Positions 24,097 to 34,799 of a stretch of DNA of 64,000 nucleotides are shown in pieces. The stretch is from Apium graveolens (lineage: Eukaryota > Streptophyta > Magnoliopsida > Apiales > Apiaceae). The translations under genes were made by a program, and so were the position numbers. The first letter of the stretch is position 1. Every line of letters starts with the position of its first letter. The DNA is taken from contig NC_133648.1 in the NCBI RefSeq assembly GCF_009905375.1, forward strand, positions 313,599,666 through 313,663,665. The letters run 5' to 3'. Below the pieces are notes generated by a model. It was not told the origin of the DNA, did not search any database, and worked only from the letters and a program-made list of their open reading frames with translations.

Positions 24097-26625
24097 ATGG
24101 AGACCATTGATCGAAGTTGGATTGGTAATCAATTGTAAAGCAATAAAATTTCATTGACCTCGGAATATAGAATTGGTGTAGAAATTTTTTTAAAATTTGC
24201 TAGTGAAAATGGAATGGAAGATGGTACAATGAAGTGTCCGTGTAAACGTTGTAAAAATTTGAATTGGTTAAAGATTGATGATGTTAGATTTCATTTGCTC
24301 GCTAAAGGGATGCTTGAGGGTTATACCGTGTGGACATCGCACGGTGAAAAAATAGGAAAAAAACGTAGTCGAACATCACATCACCGTTATTGTGTTCGGG
24401 AACCTTCGAGAGTAGAAGAACCGGTAGATTTGAATGCGATGTTACATGATTTAGCCGGTGAAAATTATCAATTTTATGAAACTACAGATACGGGAACTAT
24501 GAATGTAGAAGAAGCTCCAAATGATAGTGCTAAAAAATTGTACGAGGTTATTGTTGAAAATGGAGCACCTATTTATCCCTGCAATACAAAGTACACAAGA
24601 TTAAGCTTTACCACCAAATTATTGGAATTCAAAAATAACTCGCATTGTAGTAATAAATCTTTTGATAGTTTGCTTAAACTTCTTACGGATGTGTTACCAA
24701 AAAAACATACATTACCCGAAAGTTATTATGCAATGAAAAAAATTATGAAGGATTTGAGGGTTGAATATGAAAAAATTGATTTATGTGAGAATGATTGTAT
24801 GTTATTTTATGGATATGACAAGGATAAAGTTGTGTGTGATATATGTGGTGAAGATCGTTATCGGGATGTTTCTAGGAAAGATGGTAAAAAAATAGCAAAA
24901 AAAATCGTAAGACACTTTCCTTTGATCCCTCGATTACAACGCTTATATATGTCGGGACATACATCCGATCACATGAGATGGTACAAAAATAGAGATGTGA
25001 AAGATTGAGAAATAAGTCATCCCGCGGATGGAGAAGAGTGGAAAAATTTTGATCGTCGGTATCCTTCATTTGCTCAAGAGATTCGTAACATAAGGCTCGG
25101 TCTTGCGACCGATGATTTCAACCATTTTGGCCCTACCGGAAAAAAAAACATATAGTGTGTGGCCCGTGGTGATAGTTGTCTACATTCTTCCACCATCGAT
25201 GTGTATGAAAAAACCTTATATGTTCATGACCGATATAGTTCCTGGTCCAAATAGTATTGGAAAAGATATTAACGTTTGTCTAAGGCCTCTCATCGATGAA
25301 TTGAAAATATTGTGGAATACCGGGGTGAAGACATACGACCAATCTTTGAAACAAAATTTTACAATGAGAGCGGCTATTATGTGGACAATTAGTGACTATC
25401 CCGCTATGAGTATGATAAGTGGGTGGTCGGGCAAAGGAAAGATGGGATGTCAAGCGTGTCTTGGAAGCGTGCAAGGGTTTCAATTAAAATATTGTGGAAA
25501 ATGTATTTTCTCATGGCACGAACCGAATATTCCTTGAATTAAATGATCCACTCCGTCAAAAAAGTAATTTGTTTGATAACGAAGAAAGAAGATTATTTCG
25601 TGGTCGTTTGTCCGGTGAGGGTGTTAAGGAATTGCTTGATGGTTTAGTTTTTCCACTACCCGAAAAGACTAATTCGAAGGCAAAGAGTGTCGGATACGGG
25701 GAAGAGCATCATTGGACTCATGTCCCAAACTTTTACGAACTCCCTTATTGGTCATCACATAGTTTACGATATTCAATTGACATCATGCATACGGGAAAAA
25801 AAAATTGAAAACATTTTTTTTACTATTGTCAATGCGGCAAAGTCAAAAGATCATAAAAAAGCAAGAGCGGATTGCAAGCATTTTGGGGTGTTACCACATT
25901 TGTGGATCGATTAGAAAGGAAAGTCACATAAAGCACCTTATTCTCTTACTAGAAAATAACGTAAACTTTTGTGTGAATGGATTAGTTCACTAAAACTTCC
26001 GGATGGTTATTCCTCAAATATATCACGTTGTTGCAATGTTGAGGAGTGTACATTTTATGGATTCAAATCGCACGATTGTCACATTTTTCTTCAAAAATTA
26101 TTGCCTCTCGCAATTCGTGAACTTCTACCGGCGCCTATTGCCGATGCAATCACGACAATTTCTAACTTTTTCCAAGATTTATGTTCATCCGTGGTTACAA
26201 AAACTGACTCGGAAATAATGGAAAAATCGGTTATCAAAGCGTTGTGTTTGTTGGAAACGATTTTTCCTCAAAGTTGGTTTGATTCGATGGAACACTTGGT
26301 TGTACATTTAGCCGAAGAAATTAGACTTGCTGGACCTGCTTATTGGCATTGAATGTATCCGATTGAACGTTTGTTGGGCAAATTAAAACAAAAAGTCGGT
26401 AATAAAGTAAGGGTTGAGGGGTCAATTGTCGAACGATATATGGAGGAGGAGATTCTTAATATTTGTTCTTTTTATTTTACCTCTGACACGATCCATAATA
26501 AGGTACGTCGTAACGAGGTTTTGTTTGATGTGCAAAATTCCGAGAATTTAGAAGTGTTCAAATATCCAATTCAATCTCTTGGAAAGGAAGGAACTCGATA
26601 CATGAGTGATGATGAACGAGAGTAA
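24097..26625 (+). pseudogene. CACTA transposase, tnp2 type, multiply broken
   Basis: Reading starts at ATG 24097 (METIDRSW), the usual start of the transposase-associated domain, but hits TAA at 24136. The frame then continues with EYRIGVEIFLKFASENG and CPCKRCKN, features of that domain. Downstream are the tnp2 transposase blocks (VVCDICGEDRYR, HPADGEEWKNFD, NIRLGLATDDFNHFG, YSVWPVV, GPNSIGKDI, LIDELKILW, GCQACLG) and a DUF4218-like block (25969-26352, HDCHIFLQKLLPLAIRELLP). Lesions include TGA at 25006, a frame change in the A-run near 25140, frame changes near 25494 and 25800, a TAG near 25912, and TGA at 26350. The C-terminal domain usual in this family is absent. It cannot make a working transposase as it stands. 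Confidence 0.88.
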
Positions 26626-26689
26626 GCGGAAGAATATGTGACACATGCATGATCTTACTTTATATTTTAGGAAGTACCAAGATCATGTT

Positions 26690-27220
26690 ATGCGACAACG
26701 CCCGACAATAGGCATAACCGACCACTTTTGACCATTACAAAACCCAGAAAACCGACCGTCAGGTGACATAACCGACCACCTTCTTCATAAAACCGACCGT
26801 CTTCTTTAGAGGGTGGTCGGTTTTACGACGGTCGGTTATGACATTTAAGTTAGCTTCTGAAATAAAACCGACCGATGTGCACACTTTGACCACGGTCGGT
26901 TATGAGTTCCAGTCAACATTTTAAAAATAAACATAACCGACCACCTGCGGTCGGTATGACTCAGTGACATGGCGACACGTGTGCACACGTGTTACCACAT
27001 GTACACAGTGACCCCACATTTTAGTAAAATGCCCAGGCACTTAACCGACCACTGTGTTGGTCGGTTATAAGGGTTAAACCCGACCAAAAGTCATAACCGA
27101 TCAGGCTAAAACCGACCACGACACCGATCAGGCTAAAACCGACCACGTCCTATGGTCGGTTATGACCCTTTTAACCGATCGTTTTGCCTCTTAACCGACC
27201 GTTTTTGACGATCGGTTTTG
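26690..27220. repeat. CACTA right subterminal repeats
   Basis: About 20 ACCGACC/GGTCGGT motifs. One short segment, ACCGATCAGGCTAAAACCGA, occurs twice in tandem near 27095 and 27125. Confidence 0.8.
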
Positions 27221-27238
27221 TCCTATTTTCTTGTAGTG

Positions 27239-27343
27239 TTTCTCAACTTGTCCCCCAATCTTCTTAGCACAACTCATAAACCTACCTACATACTGCTCCA
27301 TAAACTCTTCAAACGCAATCACCGACGGATTAATCACCGCCAT
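27239..27343 (-). pseudogene. Gene fragment resembling cyclase-associated protein (CAP)
   Basis: Minus-strand reading from ATG at 27343 gives 35 open codons, including NPSVIAFEEFMEQYVGRF and AKKIGGQV, up to the CACTA insertion. The pattern 'VIAF-x-xx-xYVGR ... KIGGQV' resembles the N-terminal part of plant cyclase-associated protein, an actin regulator. Crossing the insertion to 23339, the frame stops within a few codons, so this was a fragment before the CACTA landed. It probably belongs to the interior of the older CACTA element (22535 onward), which would make it a captured exon. The CAP match is from memory of the family and is moderate. Confidence 0.4.
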
Positions 27344-27349
27344 CGACGT

Positions 27350-28780
27350 GCTTTTTTCCAGGGTGTTACGTAATTTAATTTAATGCATGAAAAAACTTAA
27401 TTTTCATTAAATTCAGGTGGCCATGACCATGCTTAGATTACCATGATAATTAAGTAATAATATATTTTTGATCTTACTAAATCCAAATTTGGTTTATAAC
27501 CTCACAGATAAAATGTTATCTCGATTCATCTACATATAACATATTATAAGCATAGAAATATTGTTTGATTTTTAAATACGTAATATTCATATATATTTAC
27601 ACTTTTAACCCTCTTTTATTTTTGTTATGTAAATTAATGAAGAAGAACTCAAAATCGATCATGAAAAATTTACTATATAGTCGACTTTAAATTTTAATAG
27701 TGTGTGGTACATAAATTGGCTCCAGTCCATACAGATCCTGGCTTCCTCAGCAGATCAGTACTTGAGCTCCAAGTCAACTGCTATTATATATACATTGATA
27801 TGATACATGTATATACAGAGAGATTAGGTTAGCACCTACATATAAAGCTAGGAAGAAATTATCTTCATAATTGTGTGTAAATCAATGTCAGCCAAGCTTA
27901 TCTTCTTAACAAGAAAACCCCTCACCAGCTCTCTTCTAAAGTCTTGAATTTGGTCTTCATGATGATGTATTAATATCTATATATTTAAGACAGTGTCAAT
28001 GCATGAGTTTAATATGCTGCAGAGATTCTAGGGTTGCCAAAAGACAAACAGAAGCAAGCTTCTTCTCCCTCATTAGATGTATGATTAGGAATAAATTAGT
28101 ATTTTTCTTTGGGGCGAGCAGCTTTTGACAATTTTAGATCTTTCCCTTTGGGTATTTCTTTGTAAGTGCGCTCCCGGACCTATTTGTCTATGTTTCTTCC
28201 TATATTTAACTCCATAACAAAGTGTTAATTATGATTTTTTAGGTGAAGTCAATTCTTAGTGGGTGCTAAGCTGGCTTATTTAACTTAAAAGTTTTGAGCT
28301 TTTAATTAAGGCCCCTCCTATATATTATGTTTTCTTCACTTTTGTTTTAAAAGTTGGCTTAATACTCTGGCCAATTAGAAACCAGCAGGTTTAAGATTAT
28401 ATATCTAATTGATTTATTAATTAAAATGAACTTTCTTTAATTTTTCAAACAAGTACCAATCGTTTGATATTCTTTTGACCAACGACAACTGAGGTATGCG
28501 GATAATAGATTTACGAAGAAATGTTTTCGATCTCCACGTTCAATCTTTGTAAAAAAAAATCACAAAAGTTTAAGAAAAATGCCAGAACCCTAAAAGTTAT
28601 CACAAAAATTATCATAAAATGTTATAAATGATAACTTTATCCAACCCCGCATATATACATATATATTAATAAATTCAATTTTGACACACGACAATACGTT
28701 ATTTGATAAATATTTTAGAAAAAGTTTTAAAATACGTAATATTACTCCCGGTTTAATCATTAAATATGAATAGTAAATAG
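27350..28780. other. Intergenic, no gene seen
   Basis: AT-rich. The 27720-28160 stretch is less repetitive and may be unique sequence, but I found no open frame, tRNA or known miRNA in it. Confidence 0.35.
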
Positions 28781-28896
28781 GAGCGTGTTGAGATACTTAA
28801 ACGGTGGCAATATTTTTGGGTTTCAGTTTGTAAACGGGTCAATTTCGGGACAAATTAAAATAAAAAAATGTTAAAATTTACAATTTTTTGCTGTAA

Positions 28897-29196
28897 ATGG
28901 CTGAAAATACCCATTCTGGAAGTGGATGGCTGAAAATACCAATTTGGATACGCATTTGTCATTTGGGTATTCTGTTTTGTACTAGATACACATTTGTCAA
29001 ATGTGTATCCAATTTTTTTTTAAGATATTTGGCAAATGCTTATCTCAATGATAATACTCAAACTACAAATGTGTATTTCTAGTAATTTTCTTAAATACCT
29101 AATTCTCAAATGCATATTACACTTACCTAATTACAAATGCGTAACCAAAACGGTATTTTCAGCCATGTGTTCTGAAAATGGGTATTTTCAGCCATT
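28897..29196. mobile_element. Foldback element, ATGGCTGAAAATACCCATT termini
   Basis: The left end has ATGGCTGAAAATACCCATT and, soon after, GATGGCTGAAAATACC. The right end has the same pair inverted. The interior contains repeated CATTTG/CAAATG pairs around ATACGCATTTG-like words, also seen in the 58936-59436 element, so the two are distant relatives. No coding function. Confidence 0.6.
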
Positions 29197-29382
29197 GCAC
29201 CCAAAAATGGGTATTTTTAAACATCACCCAATTAATTAAAATTGCCTAAAATAGAATGAAATCAAATATATAAATATAATTGAATAAAATTATTAATAAC
29301 AAGTCATTTCGGTTCATTTTTCGGATTGGGTAAGTCGTATTCGCGATTGTGATAAATTCTGAATTTGATTCTCATTAAACTA

Positions 29383-30005
29383 AGGGGCGTTTGGTTAAGG
29401 ATAATTAACAAAGGTAAAGGGTAAATTAGACTCATTTCCTTAGTTAATATTTGTTTAGTAAAAATTGTCATTCCCTTCCCACTTTTTAATTTTAAATTTA
29501 TCCCAAATTTCTCAATACCCAATCCCCACCTCCCCCTACATATTTGCTTTCCACCTCCCCCTAATATTTGCTTTCCCTTTTCAATTTTTTTTCATTTTAA
29601 TTATATTTTAAATCTGACAATTCAAAAAGTAGATTCATATGTAAATTATTTTTCAATAATAAAAAATAATTTTTTATTTAGTATTAAAAATTTAAAACAA
29701 TTTTGATATTTAATTTATATGTTATTTTTTTGAAAAAAATAAAGATGTTATAAATTAATTATATTAATTTATTTTAATGTAAATAAATTATATTATTTAT
29801 ATAAATACAAAATACATTGACTCTTTTTACATTACATGATATTAGAAAAATCAACTATCAATATAATCAAGTAATTTTTCATTCCTTTACCGGATCTGAA
29901 CCAAACAAGTAAAATAATTTAAGATCATTATTTTTCTTTTTCCTCCTTTTCCTTTTTTCCTTTCTTTGTTACATTCCGTTTGCCTGACATGAACCAAACG
30001 CCCTT
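29383..30005. mobile_element. MITE with AAGGGGCGTTTGGTT termini
   Basis: The left end AAGGGGCGTTTGGTTAAGG and right end ATGAACCAAACGCCCTT are inverted, bounding about 620 bp of AT-rich DNA. GCGTTTGGTT termini are common in plant hAT and PIF-type MITEs. The flanks do not give a clean target duplication. Confidence 0.55.
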
Positions 30006-30009
30006 CAAA

Positions 30010-31110
30010 TTAATCAAACATTAAAAAGTTATTAATTATCTTATAAGTATTACTCAGAAAAATGTAAACAAAAATTAGTAATTAAACCATGCGTGATATT
30101 ATCCGAATGTAGCGGGAGTATTTAATTTTATGCAATGCTGTTCTCGTGGACCTGTTTGATACACGTTCTGTTGGTTGTTACCTGTAGTAAAATTAACTCC
30201 GTGTAATAGAACTTTAATCCCGAGATGAATTATATACTGAAATACACGGTACGAATTGGCGAAGCCTTCGTCTCGAGTAGCAAAACCTATATATTAACTG
30301 AAGATTGTTTGAGCACTTGTAGCCTATGAGAGAACAGAGAACATTGAACATTGAACGCAACATTAATGAACTTGTATAATACAGTACTCTCTTGCAAGTA
30401 AAAGTATGCTTATAAGTATTTTTATAAATGTTTTAAAAATCATTGATTTAATTGATTAATTACTCAGATTAATTGTTTTAATGTGTTTTGTCAATTCAAT
30501 TTTATAATTCGATTAATCACTGCACTATTTTCTTAAATTAATATATTTAGTATAATAAATTAATTACTTTTATATTTCATTAAACACATCCGATTAATCA
30601 ATTTGATTAATAATCAATTAATCAATTAATCACCGAAAGGTTACTCTACCGAATAATGTCGATTTCTGATTTTTAGAATAATAATTTTTATAGGTTTGTA
30701 CTCTATATCACATTTTAACGAATTCCCTTTTTTCAATTGATATCTCATTAATCTCTTAATTAAGAACTAGGTAGAGGTAGCCAATAATTAAAAAGAGGGT
30801 AGCTAACTCAATAATACAACCATTTAGAGAGCCAACAAACGTAAAGCAGGGAGGTTTCTTGCTTGAATTCGCTTTGTGCCCGTTGTAAATTATTAAAACT
30901 AGAAAGCTTTTTAATTTTAAATACCAAGATGTTAGACAAGTTTCTGTACTTATCTGCCTATTGCATGTTTAATAATAACAAATCAAAAAAGCAAGGGGAG
31001 AGGATTGCTGAACTAATCCAAAGAATGAGATAAAGTTATGCACAAACCCTAGAAGAGGGAGGAAGAGACTATATAGTATTTGACTTTTTTGTTTAAATTA
31101 GAATTAAAAT
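30010..31110. other. Upstream region of the MYB gene, no other gene seen
   Basis: AT-rich, with ATCAATTAATC-type motifs around 30420-30650 that suggest a decayed MITE related to 18861-19228. Nothing else is recognisable. Confidence 0.35.
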
Positions 31111-31111
31111 T

Positions 31112-31120
31112 CCTTCTATA
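31112..31120 (+). promoter_or_regulatory. TATA box of the MYB gene
   Basis: CTATAAATG lies about 135 nt upstream of the MYB start codon, in a region leading into a purine-rich 5' leader. Position and sequence fit a plant TATA element. Confidence 0.55.
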
Positions 31121-31252
31121 AATGGTTGGTCTCCGCTTGCTCATTTCCCCAACAATCAACAAGAACTTCAAGTTTGCTACAAAGAAGAAGGAGAAGCAGA
31201 AAATACAGAGATAAATTTACATATACAATAAATATCGAATATATCGTTCAAG

Positions 31253-32742
31253 ATGGGTAGAGCTCCATGCTGTGACAAAGAGAACGTGAAGAGAGGTCCA
31301 TGGTCACCTGAAGAAGATGCCAAGCTCAAGTCTTATATTGAAACGTTTGGCACTGGCAATAACTGGATTGCTCTTCCCCAGAAAATTGGTAACTACCCTT
31401 GTCTCGTTATTAAGTAACCCGTTCATCGATCTAAAACTTTTGTCAGAGGAAGTCTCCAAGATCTTATGTTATTCATTTTGAACACTTACAAGATTTTTTT
31501 TCTCTCTATTTGGAGTTATGCATGTTCATTTTTGAAAAAAGAAAAACAAAACCCTAATATTGTTTTTAATTATTTTATGTAACTAATTAATTGGGTGATA
31601 GGAGTTAAATTCAGACTAATTATTGGTTAACAGGGTTGAAGAGATGTGGGAAAAGTTGTAGATTGAGATGGTTGAATTACTTAAGGCCTGACATCAAGCA
31701 TGGAGGATTCTCCGAAGAAGAGGACAACATCATATGCAGCCTCTATATCAGTATTGGCAGCAGGTCTCAGTTTTTTCCTCTTACCTGTAGATTTGTCCTT
31801 TGTTGTTGTCCATGAAGCTTTTGTTTTAAGAACAACACACACACACACATAAGTGTAGATCGAGAATTCGAGATAAAGAGCAGCATGATCTATATATCAA
31901 GCACATAGTATATATTATAAATCTTAGATCACATGCATTTCATTATAATCTTTCTGTGCCTAGCTGATGCGATGTTAATTTTGATATGTATTAGGTGGTC
32001 TATTATTGCTGCTCAATTACCTGGAAGAACTGACAATGATATTAAAAACTACTGGAATACCAAACTCAAGAAAAAGTTGCTTGGAAAGCGCAAAAACTAT
32101 CACATCAATTCGCCATCCGCCTCTTCGAGTAAGGACACGAAACTTGCAGATCACGCTGTAGAAGATAACACCTTGAGCAACTCTGCTATGGAAAGGCTTC
32201 AGCTCCATATGCAGCTTCAGAACCTTCAAAACCCTTATTCACTGTTCAGTAATCCTGCAGTTTGGCCCAAGATGAACCCTCTTCAAGAAAAGATGATCCA
32301 AACCCTTCAAACTTTTAACAACATCAACTCAAACCCTTTGATTCAACCTACGATGATTCCTCATCCCGGCCAAGCCCAAAATGTTCAGCTCTTTGAACCA
32401 GTGATGGAACATCAAATCATGCCAACTTCAAGCTTAAATGTTCCAGACTCATATTTTGTCCCGAAATCAGATGCAGATCAATCAAATTTTGGAGTTCAAT
32501 CAGTGTCGACGTTCCAGCCTGAGCTTGATGGATTTCTAAACAACAACAATGCAGTGGGGATGGGTGAGTTTGATTGTTTTAAGGAAATAGAAGGTTCTTC
32601 TAAAGATAGCATGATGTGGTGGCCTAATGATCAGTTTGACACGAATTCTGCATCGACGTCCAATTCTTGGGACTCTACATCAACTCATCATCATCAGTCT
32701 GATCAATTATACCAAGACTTTGCTTTGAGATACAATGTGTAG
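31253..32742 (+). CDS. R2R3-MYB transcription factor, subgroup 14 (RAX/MYB36-like), 3 exons
   Basis: Exons are 31253-31388, 31634-31763 and 31995-32742. Introns are GT-AG at the two positions conserved in plant R2R3-MYBs, splitting Gly46 and Arg89. The product is 337 residues. R2 (about 14-62) has Trp17, Trp38 and Trp58. R3 (about 67-113) has Phe71 in place of the first Trp, as usual, then Trp90 and Trp109. The start [20 protein letters not shown] and [18 protein letters not shown] are hallmarks of subgroup 14, whose members control axillary meristems (RAX/Blind) or Casparian strip formation (MYB36). The C-terminal part is Asn/Gln/Ser-rich, as in activation regions. It is a nuclear DNA-binding protein and all exons are intact. 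I cannot separate the RAX from the MYB36/68/84 branch by eye, so no symbol is given. Confidence 0.93.
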
Positions 32743-32759
32743 CAGTGACATGATATTAA

Positions 32760-33535
32760 CTTGAGAAGTAAGGATTCGTATATGTTTATTTTAAATGTCA
32801 TAAGGAGGATGTAAGTTAAAACTGTTGTAGACTCTGATTATAATCGGGTTTTGTAAATTTGTTTTAATAATATATGCTGTTTTCAACCTCGCTGTGTTGA
32901 TGTATTAATTGCTAAATGTTTAGATATATAGAGGGATGACTGGAAATAGTTTCAAGCCAAGAAAGGTAACGAAAAATCAGAAATCCTCAAGTTCTTATCG
33001 ATAAACTAACTGGTAATTGATATATGCATGGCTAGTAAGGAACCTTGACTCGAACTCGTATTTTGACTTGATTCAATTTAAATTTATAAATGAGGATTTG
33101 AATTAGTTATATATGGATCAGGATCGAACACAAGATTTTCCACGAGCACGAGATTAAGTCCGATTAGTTTAACAAGTTGAGATCAAATATATATAAACGA
33201 CTCAAAACTGAAAATATATTTGAACAGCTCACAAATATTACTCGAATCTTTCATTTCAGTATGGCTATATTTGTGAGAACTTAAATTCTCAAAGTTGGCT
33301 AGTATAGTATAGTTTGATCCTGAGTGATTTAACTTTTTGCGTGTGAAAAAAAATAGAACTCAGACCTTGTACACTTCGCTCCAAGGTGCCATTTGAAATT
33401 TAAACAGATACCTACTGTAAATTACAAATTCAGAACTCAAAAAGTGATTATTGATAAAACTTTTAAACTCTAATGATCAACGTCAAAATTCGTATGATTA
33501 ACTATATGATTCTATTGAGATATTTCTCTAATATC
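32760..33535. other. Downstream of the MYB gene, no gene seen
   Basis: Contains the 3' UTR to about 32900, then AT-rich sequence. CTCGAACTCG and GACTTGATTC motifs (33050-33250) recall the hAT-type element at 20060-20860 but no ends are clear. Confidence 0.35.
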
Positions 33536-33539
33536 TTAT

Positions 33540-33950
33540 AATTTTACAGGAAGGTACAATATCATTTCTTGGTCTTCGAAAAGGCAATCCACCCTCTCAC
33601 GTTCAAGTGCAGAGGTAGAATATAGGGAGATTGCAAATATGATTGCAGAAACTTGTTGGATCAGAAATTTGCTTTTGGAGTTACATTGTTCGACGAAAAA
33701 GGCTATCCTGGTTTATTGCGACAAGTTTATCTCTCTAGTAATTCTGTACAACAGCAGAAGAAGCATGTTGAATTATATATATATTTTGTTCACGAAAAGA
33801 TAGCCCGTGGTGAGGTCCGGGTACTTTATGTGCCCTCTCGTTATCAATATACTAATATTTTTACAAAAGGGTTGCCAAAATTTCCGTTTGAAGACTTTCG
33901 GAGCAGTGTCAGCGTACACTCACCTCCCGCTGCGACTGTGGCGTATGTTA

Positions 33951-33960
<10 letters not shown>
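33540..33960 (+). pseudogene. Ty1/Copia RNase H C-terminal fragment
   Basis: Translates with frame changes to the end of a Copia polyprotein. Visible are ISWSSKRQSTLSRSSAEVEYR (33565-33630 region, shifted afterwards), ETCWIRNLLLELHC, then ARGEVRVLYVPSRYQYTNIFTKGLP in another frame. These are the RNase H core and the conserved tail just before the 3' LTR. Upstream domains are missing. At least two frame changes are needed to read it, so it is a dead 3' remnant. Confidence 0.8.
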
Positions 33961-33984
<24 letters not shown>

Positions 33985-34345
33985 ATATCAAAAATAATTA
34001 TGTAAATATTGCCAGAGATACGGTAAATATTGTCAGAGATATTTTCCCTATAACTCCTCCTGAACTTATGTATATATACAGGGGTGGTCCCGAGATTATA
34101 GGCGAGTAAGACTTGCGTCTAGGGCCCCCAACACTCAAGGGCCCCAAAAATTTCTAACTTCTTCAAATAAATATATATGAATTTCCATGATATATGTATA
34201 TTAGGGCCCCATAAACTGATTTCGACTAGGGCATCTCGAATCTCAGGGTCGGCTATGTATATATTCGTAATAATACAATACAGAAGGCCTCTCGAATCTC
34301 AGGGCCGGCTATGTATATATTCGTAATAATACAATACAGAAGGCA
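33949..34345 (+). mobile_element. Decayed Copia 3' LTR remnant with inserted sequence
   Basis: Directly after the RNase H fragment comes TGTTAGCATATATAT, a plausible LTR start. ATATATTCGTAATAATACAA near 34257-34330 looks like an LTR end. Between them lies foreign sequence rich in AGGGCCCC (34083-34240). A segment of about 60 bp (GGCTATGTATATATTCGTAA...CAGAAGGC) is tandemly duplicated at about 34250-34345. Boundaries are approximate. Confidence 0.45.
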
Positions 34346-34799
34346 CGACCTGCAATTTCTTCTAACACGTATGATAGATAAGAATCTGTAATTAGTTTTA
34401 ATAATAGCATGTCCGCAAATACATACTGATTTGACTTATATATATATATATATAGACTTTTTAGAGGTCGGGCTTGAATATAAAGTACCCTTCAATAATC
34501 TACATTATACTGAAACAAACTACGATTGACATCATCATTACTTATGTGTCAAACTCTCCTTTAAGAATTTACATCATTAAATCCTACGTGTCAAACCCTG
34601 ATTAATTTGATGATGTCATCATCCATTGACAATCCTCTTCGCATTTAATTTATTTCATTCAAATCTCTCTCTCTCTCTCTTATTTCATTTATTACCTCCA
34701 CTTATTCTCTCTTTTACTCATTTCTCATTGTCTTTCTTCCTCATTTTTATTTTCTTAAATTAGTAATTTCAACAATTCCACTTCCTTCACTAATTTTAT

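Larger units (their letters stand above)
23340..27238 (+). mobile_element. CACTA (En/Spm) transposon with decayed transposase
   Basis: Perfect 17-bp inverted termini CACTACAAGAAAATAGG are flanked on both sides by TTT (23337-23339 and 27239-27241), the 3-bp duplication expected of CACTA. Both subterminal regions (23355-23720 and 26700-27220) are arrays of ACCGACCAC and GGTCGGTTTT in both orientations. The 3899-bp element encodes a tnp2-type transposase broken by several lesions. The C-terminal part of the transposase is missing, and I see no second (tnpA-like) gene. Confidence 0.92.

Noticed and set aside
24154..25008. Free-standing gene starting at 24154
   Set aside because: The codon there is TTG, not ATG. 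It is the middle of a tnp2-type transposase whose own ATG (24097) is followed by a stop.
27720..28160. Possible miRNA or other RNA gene in a less repetitive stretch
   Set aside because: No known mature miRNA sequence and no convincing long hairpin was found by eye.
31933..32742. Open frame starting [14 protein letters not shown] upstream of the last MYB exon
   Set aside because: The first part is intron 2 of the MYB gene. The true exon begins at 31995 after TTAG, in phase with exon 2 (Arg89).
33949..33981. (AT)n tract and other microsatellites (9071, 10253, 31841, 34440, 34668 and 40529)
   Set aside because: Simple sequence repeats with no evident function beyond their location.
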